A DNA stretch of 64,000 nt from Flavisolibacter longurius (GTDB lineage: Bacteria > Bacteroidota > Bacteroidia > Chitinophagales > Chitinophagaceae), in NCBI GenBank assembly GCA_013327885.1, contig JABUMY010000002.1, forward strand, positions 186,001 to 250,000, written 5' to 3'. Shown here piece after piece: positions 42,064-51,536 of this stretch (the first letter of the stretch is position 1; each line of letters begins with the position of its first letter). Below the pieces are notes generated by a model. It searched no databases and was not told the DNA's origin. It worked only from the letters and a program-made list of their open reading frames with translations. The translations under genes and the position numbers were made by a program.

Positions 42064-44016
42064 GTGACCCTATCGGTTATTATAGTCAACTACAACGTAA
42101 AGTATTTCCTGGAGCAATGCCTGCATTCTGTGTTGAAAGCAGCCAGCGAGATAGAAACCGAGGTCATTGTTGTTGACAACCACTCAACCGATGAAAGCAT
42201 TCCTTACCTCGCACCCAAATTTCCGGAGGTAACCTTTATCCGCAGCAAGGCGAATGCGGGTTTTGCCAAAGCCTGCAACCGCGGACTGGAAGAAGCTAGC
42301 GGTAATTACATTCTTTTTCTCAATCCCGATACGCTGGTAGCGGAAGACAGCTTTGAAACCTGCATCCAGTTTTTTAATACCCATCCCGACTGCGGTGCCC
42401 TTGGCGTGAAGATGATCGATGGCAGCGGCGCCTTTCTCAAAGAAAGCAAGCGGGCCTTCCCTTCACCGCTTACCTCCCTGTTCAAGCTGTTTGGATTTTC
42501 GCGGCTCTTTCCCCGCTCCAGACTTTTCAGTCGTTATCACCTGGGCCACCTTGACAAGGATAAGAACCACGAGGTGGATGTGCTGGCTGGTGCTTACCTG
42601 ATGGTGCGGCACAGCGTGTTGAAAGAGATTGGCAGCTTTGACGAAGCATTTTTCATGTATGGCGAAGACGTGGACCTTAGCTACCGTATTCAAAAAGGCG
42701 GTTATAAGAATTATTATTTAGCAGACACTAGCATCATCCACTTCAAAGGCGAAAGCACCAAGCGGGGAAGCCTGAACTATGTGCGTATGTTTTATTATGC
42801 CATGAGTGTTTTTGTAAAAAAACACTACGGTGGCGTAAAGGCCGGTGTTTTTCATTTTTCCATACAGGTCGCCATCTGGATACGGGCCCTGATCGCCGCT
42901 TTGACCAAAGCCCTGAGTTTTATTGGCATTCCCGCTATTGATGCCGTGTTCATCCTGCTTTCTTTCTGGCTGGTGAAAGAGGCGTGGTCAGCACTGGTGC
43001 GTACCGATACGGTTTATCCAGATAAACTTCTTCTTGTTTCCTTCCCGGCGTTTACCCTGGTGTACCTCACCGCCGCCTATTATGCCGGGCTTTACGACCG
43101 GTATTATAAGCTATCGAAGCTTGTTCGGTCTACCCTAACGGCAACGGTTACCCTGTTGGCCATTTATGCCTTGCTCCCTGAGTCATTGCGCTTTTCCAGG
43201 GCCATTGTACTGCTGGGTGCTTTGCTGGCTTTTTTGCTGATCATGGCAGAACGCTTTTTGCTTGTCAGGGCCGGACTGCTGCAGCAGCCACCGGATGCTT
43301 CTACAAAACCACACATTTTAATTGCAGCCTCTGCCGGCGAATACAACACCGTGCAATCTTTTTTGCAAAAAAGAGGCTTTGGCGAACGAATTATCGGCCG
43401 TGTGGGCACGAATGGCGGGTCTGAGAATATGATCGCCCATGTAGACAACCTCGATGCCATTGCCAAAACACTGCTGGCAAAAGAGCTGATACTTTGCGCC
43501 GGCAGCTTGTCCTATAAAAAGATCATCAGCCTTACTGACAACCTCCGCGGCGGACTTAAGTTTCGTTACCATGCGCTGGGTTCGTGCAGCATTGTAGGTT
43601 CCGACACCAGCACATCAAGCGGCGAGATTCTTTCTACCGAAACCAGCTTTGCCATTGCCAACGCATCTAACCGGCGCCTGAAGCGGTTGATAGACACCGT
43701 TACCGCAATTGCATTTCTGTTAAGTTTTCCGCTGCAGCTTTTTTTGGTGAACAAGCCGCTTGGCTTTTTGCGCAACTGTTTTTCTGTACTGGCAGGAAAA
43801 CGTACCTGGGTGGGCTATTCAAAACCGTCGGCAACCCTGCCTCTGCTCCGCAGTGGCGTGCTTGCGCCCAATGGCAGAAAGCAGCCTGCCCATACCACCA
43901 CCACCGAAAACCGGCAACTGTTGGATTACTGGTATGCCCGCAATTATGAACCCTTGCAGGACATCAAAACAATTTTTAGACATTACGCCCATTTAGGGAC
44001 CGAAGGGGTAACTTAG
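42064..44016 (+). CDS. GT2 glycosyltransferase fused to a degenerate sugar-phosphate transferase-like region
   Basis: A 650-residue protein with a GTG start. Residues 1-235 form a GT2 domain (LSVIIVNYNVKYFLEQCL, VVDNHSTDES, LFLNPDT with the DxD-like motif, MYGEDVDLSYRIQKGGY), of the rhamnosyl/dTDP-sugar type. Residues about 270-410 hold several membrane segments. About 420-530 is a Rossmann-like domain (HILIAASAGEYNTVQSFLQK). The C-terminus resembles a shortened polyprenyl-phosphate hexose-1-phosphate transferase (RRLKRLIDTVTAIAFLLSFP, LAGKRTWVGYS, YWYARNYEPLQDIKTI). The catalytic middle of that domain looks missing. It is probably an envelope polysaccharide glycosyltransferase; the activity of the second half is doubtful. 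Confidence 0.85.
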   Translation: MTLSVIIVNYNVKYFLEQCLHSVLKAASEIETEVIVVDNHSTDESIPYLAPKFPEVTFIRSKANAGFAKACNRGLEEASGNYILFLNPDTLVAEDSFETCIQFFNTHPDCGALGVKMIDGSGAFLKESKRAFPSPLTSLFKLFGFSRLFPRSRLFSRYHLGHLDKDKNHEVDVLAGAYLMVRHSVLKEIGSFDEAFFMYGEDVDLSYRIQKGGYKNYYLADTSIIHFKGESTKRGSLNYVRMFYYAMSVFVKKHYGGVKAGVFHFSIQVAIWIRALIAALTKALSFIGIPAIDAVFILLSFWLVKEAWSALVRTDTVYPDKLLLVSFPAFTLVYLTAAYYAGLYDRYYKLSKLVRSTLTATVTLLAIYALLPESLRFSRAIVLLGALLAFLLIMAERFLLVRAGLLQQPPDASTKPHILIAASAGEYNTVQSFLQKRGFGERIIGRVGTNGGSENMIAHVDNLDAIAKTLLAKELILCAGSLSYKKIISLTDNLRGGLKFRYHALGSCSIVGSDTSTSSGEILSTETSFAIANASNRRLKRLIDTVTAIAFLLSFPLQLFLVNKPLGFLRNCFSVLAGKRTWVGYSKPSATLPLLRSGVLAPNGRKQPAHTTTTENRQLLDYWYARNYEPLQDIKTIFRHYAHLGTEGVT

Positions 44017-44038
44017 TGTTTCTGTAAGAAGGTTGTTG

Positions 44039-45571
44039 ATGGCGAGAATACTTGATATTACATTACCGAAAGCGATTGCCAGTGCATTACGTCTCCCGAA
44101 AAAAGACCCCCGCAGCCAGCAGCTAAGGGTGCTCAAAAAACTGCTGAAAAAAGCCCGTTTCACTGAATTTGGTCAGCAATACGGGTTTGACAAGATTCTC
44201 CTGAGCCGCGACAGCAGCCACGCCTTTCAACAAGCGGTTCCCGTACACGATTACACGAAGATTTACAGCGAGTGGTGGCAAAAAACGCTGGAAGGCGTTC
44301 CGGATGTCACCTGGCCCGGAAAAATAAAATACTATGCCCTTAGTTCCGGTACATCGGAAGCCGCCAGCAAATACATACCGGTGACCAAGGAAATGCTGCG
44401 CAGCAACCGGGTGAATTATATCCGGCAAATGCTTTCGCTTTTCAATTACCACAACCTGCCCCGCAACGCCATGACCAAAGGCTTTTTGATGCTGGGCGGC
44501 GCCACCGACCTGCAAAAAGGCGCAGCTGGCTGGTATGCCGGCGATCTTAGTGGAATACTTGCTAAAAACCGGCCTTTCTGGTTCCAGACGTTTTACAAAC
44601 CCGGCGGCCGCATTGCCAAAATGAAGGACTGGAATGAAAAGCTGCACGAGATTGTAGAGCATGCAAAGGACTGGGACATTGGCTACATTGTAGGCGTGCC
44701 GGCCTGGTGCCAGATGTGCATGGAGATGGTGATACAGCATTATGGCGTAAAGACCATTCATGATGTATGGCCCAACTTTGGGTTTTTTGTACACGGTGGC
44801 GTGGCCTTTGAACCTTATAAAAAAGGATTTGAAAAACTGCTGGGCAAGCCGATCGTATACATCGAAAATTATCTTTCCAGCGAAGGGTTTATTGGTTACA
44901 AGGCCCGGCAGGATGCAAAGGGGATGCAACTCATTCTCGACAACAACATCTTCATGGAGTTTGTGCCGTTTGATGATCACAACTTCGACAGCGAAGGCAA
45001 GCTGATTCAAAACCCCAAGGCCCTGCTGATTGACGAAGTGGAAGAAGGAAAAGAATACGCCCTGCTGATGAGCACCAACGCCGGTGCCTGGCGTTACCTT
45101 ATTGGCGATACGCTGCGGTTTGTAAACAAGCAGCGCAACGAAATTGTAATCACCGGTCGTACCAAGCATTTTTTAAGCCTGGTGGGCGAACACCTGAGCG
45201 TGGAAAACATGAACAAAGCCATTCAATTGGTGAGTGAAGAGTTCAATATTTCTATTCCCGAATTTACCGTGGTGGGTTTCCCGTACGAAACCCTGTTTGC
45301 CCACAAATGGTACATTGCCTGTAACGACCCGGTAGATCCTTCGGCACTTATTCAGCGCATTGATGCACACCTTTGCAGTCTTAACGATGATTATGCAACG
45401 GAACGAACTGCGGCTTTGAAAGAAGTTTTTGTGGAGGTGTTGCCCGAAGAAGCGTTTCTGCAATTCATGAAAGCAGAAGGTAAGCTGGGAAGCCAGCACA
45501 AGTTCCCGCGGGTGCTGAAAGGAAAGATGCTGAAAGACTGGGAAGCCTTTCTCCATGGCCGCAATGCGTAA
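44039..45571 (+). CDS. GH3 family acyl-adenylate/amide synthetase-like protein
   Basis: A 510-residue protein. ARFTEFGQQYGFDKI at the N-terminus, the adenylate-binding ALSSGTSEAASKYIPVT, GGVAFEPYKKGFE, and WRYLIGDTLRF with ITGRTKHFLSLVGEHLS are the conserved GH3 blocks of the ANL superfamily. Plant GH3 enzymes conjugate amino acids to hormones, but the bacterial substrate is unknown. It starts at the ATG at 44039, after two in-frame TTG codons. The gene lies 22 bp after the glycosyltransferase, so the two are probably co-transcribed. Confidence 0.92.
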   Translation: MARILDITLPKAIASALRLPKKDPRSQQLRVLKKLLKKARFTEFGQQYGFDKILLSRDSSHAFQQAVPVHDYTKIYSEWWQKTLEGVPDVTWPGKIKYYALSSGTSEAASKYIPVTKEMLRSNRVNYIRQMLSLFNYHNLPRNAMTKGFLMLGGATDLQKGAAGWYAGDLSGILAKNRPFWFQTFYKPGGRIAKMKDWNEKLHEIVEHAKDWDIGYIVGVPAWCQMCMEMVIQHYGVKTIHDVWPNFGFFVHGGVAFEPYKKGFEKLLGKPIVYIENYLSSEGFIGYKARQDAKGMQLILDNNIFMEFVPFDDHNFDSEGKLIQNPKALLIDEVEEGKEYALLMSTNAGAWRYLIGDTLRFVNKQRNEIVITGRTKHFLSLVGEHLSVENMNKAIQLVSEEFNISIPEFTVVGFPYETLFAHKWYIACNDPVDPSALIQRIDAHLCSLNDDYATERTAALKEVFVEVLPEEAFLQFMKAEGKLGSQHKFPRVLKGKMLKDWEAFLHGRNA

Positions 45572-45643
45572 CGCTTCTGCGCAAAGCAGGTAAACGCATT
45601 GCTATTCGACAGCATTCCGTTAATTTGCCCACTTCCTGATACT

Positions 45644-46282
45644 ATGGTAGATGCTGTTATTAAAGGAATTACACTGGGTTTGCTGCTGGCCATTTCGGTA
45701 GGCCCCATTGTTTTTACGGTAATCAAGCAAAGCATCAACAACGGGTTAAAGGGTGGCCTTGCCTTTATCACGGGCATTTTTCTTTCCGATGTTTTCCTGG
45801 TGGTTTGCTGTAATTTTTTTACGCAGTTTTTTAAAGTTCTCAGCAATTACGATGTGCAACTGGGCATTGCCGGCAGCAGTCTGCTGATCCTGGTAGGCGT
45901 TTATTTTTTGTTCTTTAAAAAAGTAAAGGTTTCAGAAAGCGGCGACCAACTGGTTCTTTTCCGCAAGCGGGATTACGCCAAACTTTTTTTGGCAGGCGGC
46001 ATCATCAACCTTCTCAACCCGGGCATTATTGTGTTTTGGTTTGTGTGGGCCACGGCCTATATCTCCTATTCGCTCGATCACCGGCTGATCATCTTTGGAA
46101 CGGCGCTGCTGATTGCTCTTGCTGCCGATGTTGTTAAAGTTGTACTGGCAGATAAGATCCGGAAAAAGCTGACACCAAAAAATATTCACCGCATCAACCA
46201 GATCAACGGCATTATCCTCATTGGCTTTGGCATTGTGCTGATGTGGGGATTGATTGTATACGGCAAGTCGGGAGGGCACTAA
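45644..46282 (+). CDS. LysE family translocator
   Basis: A 212-residue inner-membrane protein with about six hydrophobic segments. KGITLGLLLAISVGPIVFTV carries the family GPIV motif, GLAFITGIFLSDVF the conserved Asp, and LAGGIINLLNPGIIVFW the second proline repeat. The family exports amino acids. The ATG at 45644 is chosen because LysE homology starts there. It lies 72 bp after the GH3 gene. Confidence 0.92.
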   Translation: MVDAVIKGITLGLLLAISVGPIVFTVIKQSINNGLKGGLAFITGIFLSDVFLVVCCNFFTQFFKVLSNYDVQLGIAGSSLLILVGVYFLFFKKVKVSESGDQLVLFRKRDYAKLFLAGGIINLLNPGIIVFWFVWATAYISYSLDHRLIIFGTALLIALAADVVKVVLADKIRKKLTPKNIHRINQINGIILIGFGIVLMWGLIVYGKSGGH

Positions 46283-46338
46283 AGACAAGGTTAAGGTTGA
46301 GGATGAGGTATAGCAGTTCATGTAAATGTGATTGAAGC

Positions 46339-47061
46339 GTGAAAGCAAAGCAGAAACAAAAGAGCGAAAAAAAGAGCAAGGGACAACGGATCTGGCGAAG
46401 CGTAAAACGCTTCCTTCTTTTTTTATTCCTTGCCCAACTGCTCTATATCGTTGTGCTGAAATGGATCGATCCGCCCATCACCCTTACACAGATCGGCAGC
46501 ATCATCAGCGGCCATGGTCTGAAACGCGATTACGTATCGGGCAGCGAAATTTCGCCCAACCTGAAGCTGGCGGTGATGGCGGCCGAAGACCAGATTTTTC
46601 CCGACCACAGTGGCTTTGACTGGAAGAACATCAAAAAGGCCATGGAGTACAACGAGAAAAAGCCCAACCGCATCCGCGGTGCCAGTACCATCAGCCAGCA
46701 AACGGCAAAAAACGTTTTTCTCTGGCAGGGCCGCGATTGGGTACGCAAAGGGCTGGAACTATACTTTACCAAAATGATCGAGTGGATCTGGGGAAAGGAG
46801 CGCATCCTGGAAGTATACCTGAACGTGATTGAGATGGGTGCAGGCATCTACGGCGCCGAAGCCGCCGCCCAGGCATATTTCAACAAACCGGCCCAAAGCC
46901 TTTCCCGCAAGCAGGCAGCCATGATTGCGGTAAGCCTTCGCAATCCAAAGGTATACACGGTAAAGCCGGTACACCCTTTTGTGGCTTCCCGCAGCAACTG
47001 GGCCCTGCGGCAAATGGCCTTCCTTGAAAAAGACCCTGATGTGCAGGCGGTAATCAAATAA
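46339..47061 (+). CDS. mtgA: Monofunctional biosynthetic peptidoglycan transglycosylase
   Basis: A 240-residue protein with a GTG start. A basic N-terminus precedes one membrane anchor (about residues 23-42; VKRFLLFLFLAQLLYIVVLK). The GT51 domain has AVMAAEDQIFPDHSGFDW with the catalytic Glu, RGASTISQQTAKNVFLW, KERILEVYLNVIEMG, and AAQAYFNKPAQSLSRKQAAM. It polymerises lipid II into glycan strands at the inner membrane. It has no transpeptidase domain, hence MtgA rather than a class A PBP. Confidence 0.95.
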   Translation: MKAKQKQKSEKKSKGQRIWRSVKRFLLFLFLAQLLYIVVLKWIDPPITLTQIGSIISGHGLKRDYVSGSEISPNLKLAVMAAEDQIFPDHSGFDWKNIKKAMEYNEKKPNRIRGASTISQQTAKNVFLWQGRDWVRKGLELYFTKMIEWIWGKERILEVYLNVIEMGAGIYGAEAAAQAYFNKPAQSLSRKQAAMIAVSLRNPKVYTVKPVHPFVASRSNWALRQMAFLEKDPDVQAVIK

Positions 47062-47199
47062 GCTGGTTGCCTGGCGGCAATTGCCGTTGTCTTTTGCTTT
47101 GCTTTACGTTCTATTCTGTACCTGTAAACCAAACTATTATGGCTTTCACCGTATTTGTTTCAACATCGTACGAAAAAAAAATAGTTTGTGCGGTGATAA

Positions 47200-50034
47200 A
47201 TGCAACCTGATTTGCGTAAACCGTCCTATTATTTGCTTACACTGGTGTTTTGTTTTCTGCTGGCAACTGGCTTTGCACAGAAAAACGAAATCCTAAGTAT
47301 TCCCAATCAACCGTCCTCCGAGGCATATGACCTGCTAAAGGACCAAAATGGTTATATATGGGTGGCCCATGAATTTGGCGTGAGCCGCTACGATGGGGTT
47401 AATTTTATCAGCCTGCGCCATCCGCGTCAAAACTCGGTGGCGATAACCGGTCTGATAGAAGATAAGAAAGGCCGCATCTGGTGTCACAACTTCAGCGGGC
47501 AAATCTTTTATATCGAGAACCTGCAACTGCACCTGCTGGAGGAATACAATTACCTCGACGAACAGGACTTTCCCAGGATCGTTATCTGCGGCAACGAACT
47601 GGTTGCCACGTCAAAAAAAGGGCTTTTTGTTTATAATTTACTTACAGGTGAATCGACCTACCACTATGTCAAACTGGGCACCAATTCGCTGGCACAGGTG
47701 GGTAACAAAGTTATTTGCTACAATGGCTTTGAATTTTTCAGCTACGAAGTTGGGAAGCCCCTCACCAAGCTAAAGTTCAATGAAAAGGTTCAGGATCTCA
47801 GGCTGGCCAGTTTGCAAAAGGTGAGTCTGAAAGATACCTTTTACCTTATCGTCAACACAAAAGGCGTTTATCATAAACTGACTGAATCCGGTGGCTTCCT
47901 TCGCAGCCAAGGCGTTGTAAAAACCGGCGCCTTTGTCAACACCATCACCAAGTCTGGTACTGATGTTTGGATCAATACAAATGAACACAGCTTTACCAAT
48001 AGTGGAAACGAGCAGATAGCAGGAATGAATCTTTCCGACATCGTAACCGATAACCAGGGAAACCGCTGGATGAGCAGTTTGAAAAAAGGACTGTGTGTGC
48101 AGTACTGCGAACAGCCCATTAGAAATCTGGATGATTCGCTTTCCATCCGGGGGCATAATGTAAGAAGATTGCATACCGAAGCCGGCATCCTGTTTTTAGG
48201 AAAAGCTACCGGCAGACTGTGTAAAATGACGGACGCCAGCAACCTGCAACACATGTTGTCCATACCGAAAGAAGCCGGCGCCATCGAGCGGATTTCCAGC
48301 TTTATTCCCGACCATCTTTTCATCGCTGCCTCCATGGAATCATTTGCTTACAATTATGTAACCAACACGCTAAAGCCTTTATCGGTAGGCATTACGGTGA
48401 AGGATGTTGCGGTGATTGGGGAGATGGTGTACGTGGCCACACCCCGGGGTATCCAATCGTATTTCATGGAGCAACTGATGGAGCAGCACCCGCGGTTAGA
48501 AACAAAATTGCTGTTTGGCAAAGCAACGCGTTGCAGAAGTATTACCCCGCTTCACGACAGTTTGATTGCGGCTTATAACGATGGTGTTTTTGTACTGACA
48601 AAAGAAAAGCTTACGCCTTTGCTGTTTCAGGGCTACCCCATCTATGCCTCCACGGTCAGAACGGTGGGCAGCAAAGTGCTGATTGGAACCTATAACCAGG
48701 GACTGCTGATTTATGAGAATGGCCGTTTTCAACACCTTACCGAGAAAGAAGGTCTGACCTCCGACTTTATCAAGGATATCAAAACCATCGACGGTGCCAC
48801 CTGGCTGGTTTATGCCGACCGTTTTCAGTTGCTGAATAAAGATCTGAATGGCGTAGCGACACATTCTTTTACCTTATCCAAAGGCGGTGTCAATGACTTC
48901 AGCACCCTTGCGAACCATCTTTATTTTAGCACAAGCGACGGGCTGTACACGCTACAACATACCCAACCAACGGCGATTACCACACAATCCTATATTGATA
49001 AAATTCTCGTTAATGGAAAACACCTTGCCGCTGCTGGCCGGTTAAAACATTTCCAAAACCACCTGCAGTTCCAGGTTTCCACACCTTATTTTTCACCGTA
49101 TTCAAACATCACTTACCAGTACCGCATCCACAACCCACCCGGCAGCACCTGGCAGTTGGGAGCACCCGGACAAACTGCCTTTAACATGGTAGCGCTGGAA
49201 CCCGGCGTTTATGATTTTGAGATTGTGGCCATCGATGAAAACCGCAAAGTGATTTCAAAGCCGGCCAGCTTTCATTTTGAAATTCTGCTGCCCTGGTACC
49301 AGCACTGGCTGTTCAAGACCAGCGTGGTTCTGGCGGTGATAGCGTTAATCTGCTGCGGTATTTGGGTTTATCACCGCAGGCGCCTGCGAAAGCAGCGGCT
49401 TGTTTATGAAAAGCAACTGGCCATACAGGAAGAGCGGCAGCGCATTTCGGCCGAAATTCATGATGACGTTGGCGCCGGTCTGCTGGCCATGCGCCTCCTC
49501 ACCGAAATGACAAAAAACAAGCTCCCCGAAAGCGAAGCAAAAGCAGAAGTGGAAAAGATCCATACATCCATTGGCGAGCTTTCGCATAAAATGAAAGAAG
49601 TGGTGTGGAGCCTCAATACCGATAACGACCAGTTGAGCAACCTGCTTTTTTACATCCGCCGGCAGGCAGTGGCCCTTTTTGAGAACAGCCCTATCATGCT
49701 GCGTGTTTTGTTCCCCGCAGAGGAAATTCCGGCCATTATCATTCACGGTGAAAAAAGGCGGCACATTTACCTGGCGGTAAAAGAAGCCCTGCACAACTGC
49801 CTCAAGCATTCCGATGCCCGTACGTGCACACTGGCCATTCGCATTGAAGGCAGCACACTCTTCATTTCGGTGACCGATGATGGCAAGGGCTTTGTTGGCC
49901 TACAAAAAGAAGTAATTGGTAACGGGCTCAATGGGATGAAAAGAAGGATGGAGCAAATTGAAGGCGTACTGGAAATGACAACCCGGGAGCAGACCACTGT
50001 ACAATTTATGGTTCCCTTAAATGAAAACATATGA
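47200..50034 (+). CDS. Propeller-type sensor histidine kinase (NarX-like HisKA_3)
   Basis: A 944-residue protein. The signal peptide (LTLVFCFLLATGFAQK) is followed by a periplasmic beta-propeller made of two-component-regulator propeller repeats (DLLKDQNGYIWVAHEFGVSR, GLIEDKKGRIW, IVTDNQGNRWMSS). Some blades look degenerate. Next come a Y_Y_Y domain (about 625-700), one membrane segment (about 705-727) and a cytosolic HisKA_3 domain with His754 in AEIHDDVGAGLLAM. The HATPase domain has EALHNCLKHS, TDDGKG and GNGLNGMKRR. Unlike Bacteroides hybrid systems, it lacks its own receiver and AraC domains. It overlaps the regulator gene by 4 bp. Confidence 0.95.
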   Translation: MQPDLRKPSYYLLTLVFCFLLATGFAQKNEILSIPNQPSSEAYDLLKDQNGYIWVAHEFGVSRYDGVNFISLRHPRQNSVAITGLIEDKKGRIWCHNFSGQIFYIENLQLHLLEEYNYLDEQDFPRIVICGNELVATSKKGLFVYNLLTGESTYHYVKLGTNSLAQVGNKVICYNGFEFFSYEVGKPLTKLKFNEKVQDLRLASLQKVSLKDTFYLIVNTKGVYHKLTESGGFLRSQGVVKTGAFVNTITKSGTDVWINTNEHSFTNSGNEQIAGMNLSDIVTDNQGNRWMSSLKKGLCVQYCEQPIRNLDDSLSIRGHNVRRLHTEAGILFLGKATGRLCKMTDASNLQHMLSIPKEAGAIERISSFIPDHLFIAASMESFAYNYVTNTLKPLSVGITVKDVAVIGEMVYVATPRGIQSYFMEQLMEQHPRLETKLLFGKATRCRSITPLHDSLIAAYNDGVFVLTKEKLTPLLFQGYPIYASTVRTVGSKVLIGTYNQGLLIYENGRFQHLTEKEGLTSDFIKDIKTIDGATWLVYADRFQLLNKDLNGVATHSFTLSKGGVNDFSTLANHLYFSTSDGLYTLQHTQPTAITTQSYIDKILVNGKHLAAAGRLKHFQNHLQFQVSTPYFSPYSNITYQYRIHNPPGSTWQLGAPGQTAFNMVALEPGVYDFEIVAIDENRKVISKPASFHFEILLPWYQHWLFKTSVVLAVIALICCGIWVYHRRRLRKQRLVYEKQLAIQEERQRISAEIHDDVGAGLLAMRLLTEMTKNKLPESEAKAEVEKIHTSIGELSHKMKEVVWSLNTDNDQLSNLLFYIRRQAVALFENSPIMLRVLFPAEEIPAIIIHGEKRRHIYLAVKEALHNCLKHSDARTCTLAIRIEGSTLFISVTDDGKGFVGLQKEVIGNGLNGMKRRMEQIEGVLEMTTREQTTVQFMVPLNENI

Positions 50035-50648
50035 TGAAATCTGTGTCAGTTGTAGAAGACAACGCACTTTACCAACAGGCCCTGGTGAATGTGATCAACG
50101 ACAGTGATTTTTATTTCCTGCACTCGGTTTACAGTACGGCCGAAGAAGCAATGGCCATGCAGCAAAACCCACCCGACATTGCCATTGTTGATATTAACCT
50201 GCCTGGTAAAAGCGGTATTGAACTGATTGCGGCCCTGCAGGCAAAAACACATATACAGTGCCTGGTGTGCAGCCTGTACGAGGATGACGAACACATTGTA
50301 AAGGCACTGGAAAGCGGCGCTGTTGGTTATATTTTAAAAGATGCCAGCATACAGCAGATCAGCAATGCGCTGGACGAAGTGGTAAAAGGCGGTGCTCCCA
50401 TGAGCCCTTACATTGCCAGCCGGGTGATCTCTTTTTTTAGAAAGCCAAAAGTGAATACAGAACATGCGCTGCTGAGTGCAAGGGAAAAAGAAGTGCTGCA
50501 GCTGGTGGCCAAAGGCCTGCAATACAAAGAGGTGGCGGACCTTCTTTTTTTAAGTACCGAAACGGTAAAAAAACACATGAAGAACATCTATCAAAAACTG
50601 CACGTGCAAAACAAAGTAGAAGCTGTGAATAAGCTGCGCTATCTGTAG
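50031..50648 (+). CDS. NarL/LuxR-family response regulator
   Basis: A 205-residue protein. The receiver has SVVEDNALY, phospho-acceptor Asp54 in AIVDINLPGKSG, and YILKDAS. The C-terminal LuxR helix-turn-helix reads LSAREKEVLQLVAKGLQYKE and STETVKKHMKNIYQKL. Its first ATG overlaps the kinase stop, so the two are translationally coupled cognate partners. The targets are unknown; no divergent operon marks them. Confidence 0.96.
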   Translation: MMKSVSVVEDNALYQQALVNVINDSDFYFLHSVYSTAEEAMAMQQNPPDIAIVDINLPGKSGIELIAALQAKTHIQCLVCSLYEDDEHIVKALESGAVGYILKDASIQQISNALDEVVKGGAPMSPYIASRVISFFRKPKVNTEHALLSAREKEVLQLVAKGLQYKEVADLLFLSTETVKKHMKNIYQKLHVQNKVEAVNKLRYL

Positions 50649-50655
50649 GGTTCGA

Positions 50656-50775
50656 TAGACAATGTGCAACTGGCAATTGGCGATGAGCAATTAGCGCCTA
50701 CAACAATTAACTACAATAACAAATCTTCGAAAAGTAAATCCTTGCCAATTGCATATTGCAAATTGCCTATTGGCT
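50656..50775. repeat. Degenerate CAATTGGC/GCAATTGCC tract
   Basis: Variants of GCAACTGGCAATTGGCGATG and, inverted, TTGCCAATTGCATATTGC with AAATTGCCTATTGGC flank a spacer. It lies in the convergent gap between the NarL-type regulator and yidD. Related tracts occur at 26936-26970, 30915-30945, 35279-35300 and 36500-36535. Confidence 0.6.
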
Positions 50776-51004
50776 ACGGCACCGGATCGTAACCACTGCC
50801 GCCCCAGGGATGGCAACGGGCAATGCGCCGGGCGGTCAGCCAAAGCCCTTTCAGCGGGCCGTGTTTTTGAAATGCCTCCAGCCCATACTGCGAACAGGTG
50901 GGGGTAAAACGGCACCGCGGTCCCAGCAACGGGGAGATCATCCACTGGTAGATCTTGATCAGTGCAATGAAGGGAAAGGCCAGTATTTTACTGATTGTTT
51001 TCAC
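50774..51004 (-). CDS. yidD: Membrane protein insertion efficiency factor YidD
   Basis: A 76-residue protein. [20 protein letters not shown] and [17 protein letters not shown] are the family signature, with conserved cysteines, and [13 protein letters not shown] is the typical end. It assists YidC-dependent insertion at the inner membrane. Its start lies inside the rnpA 3' end (17-bp overlap), the usual rpmH-rnpA-yidD order. Confidence 0.97.
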   Translation of the reverse strand: MKTISKILAFPFIALIKIYQWMISPLLGPRCRFTPTCSQYGLEAFQKHGPLKGLWLTARRIARCHPWGGSGYDPVP

Positions 51005-51386
51005 TGTTGATGATCAGGCTTAATTTTTTCAAACATTTTGCCATGGCCGCTTTCATCTCCATAAACGGCAGGATGGCTTTACCGGTATAAATAAAAAACA
51101 CCGCTGCGCTTTTTGCGTTTGCCTGCATGGTGACCTGTAGGTCTTCTTTCTGCAGGCGGTAAGCTTCCCGCAGCAGTCGCTTTACGCGGTTGCGGTCCGT
51201 GGCTTTTTTAAAATTCCGCTTGCTGACGGTCACCCCCATCTTCACGCCGCTTTCCTCTTCCTTTAAAAAAAGATAGGTTACCCTGATGGGAAAAACAGAA
51301 AACCCTTTCCCGCCGGCAAACAGGCTGTCGATCTGCTTGCGGCTTTTCAGGCGTTCGGTTTTCGGAAGTCCAAAGCGTTTAACCAT
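50988..51386 (-). CDS. rnpA: Ribonuclease P protein component
   Basis: A 132-residue basic protein. [19 protein letters not shown] is the usual N-terminus and [20 protein letters not shown] is the RNR signature, followed by LLREAYRL. It binds the RNase P RNA for tRNA 5' maturation. The ATG at 51386 is chosen because family similarity starts at MVKRFGLPK and the longer frame crosses the upstream terminator. Confidence 0.96.
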   Translation of the reverse strand: MVKRFGLPKTERLKSRKQIDSLFAGGKGFSVFPIRVTYLFLKEEESGVKMGVTVSKRNFKKATDRNRVKRLLREAYRLQKEDLQVTMQANAKSAAVFFIYTGKAILPFMEMKAAMAKCLKKLSLIINSENNQ

Positions 51387-51427
51387 AGCACAAAAGTAAA
51401 AGGGAGGCCTGCGGGAAATGTGGCAAA

Positions 51428-51465
51428 AGAAAAAAGCTCTCACGCAATAACGGGTGAGAGCTTTT
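51428..51465 (-). terminator. Terminator/attenuator between rpmH and rnpA
   Basis: On the minus strand AAAAGCTCTCAC, 10-nt loop, GTGAGAGCTTTT, then TTCTTTT. It lies 71 bp after the rpmH stop and 41 bp before the rnpA start, so it would uncouple high rpmH from low rnpA expression. Confidence 0.8.
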
Positions 51466-51536
51466 AAGAAGTTGAAATAAGACAACCCTGCGCCAGGCGC
51501 TTCCACTCCTAACAGAATGGACCGGGTTGCGGGCCT

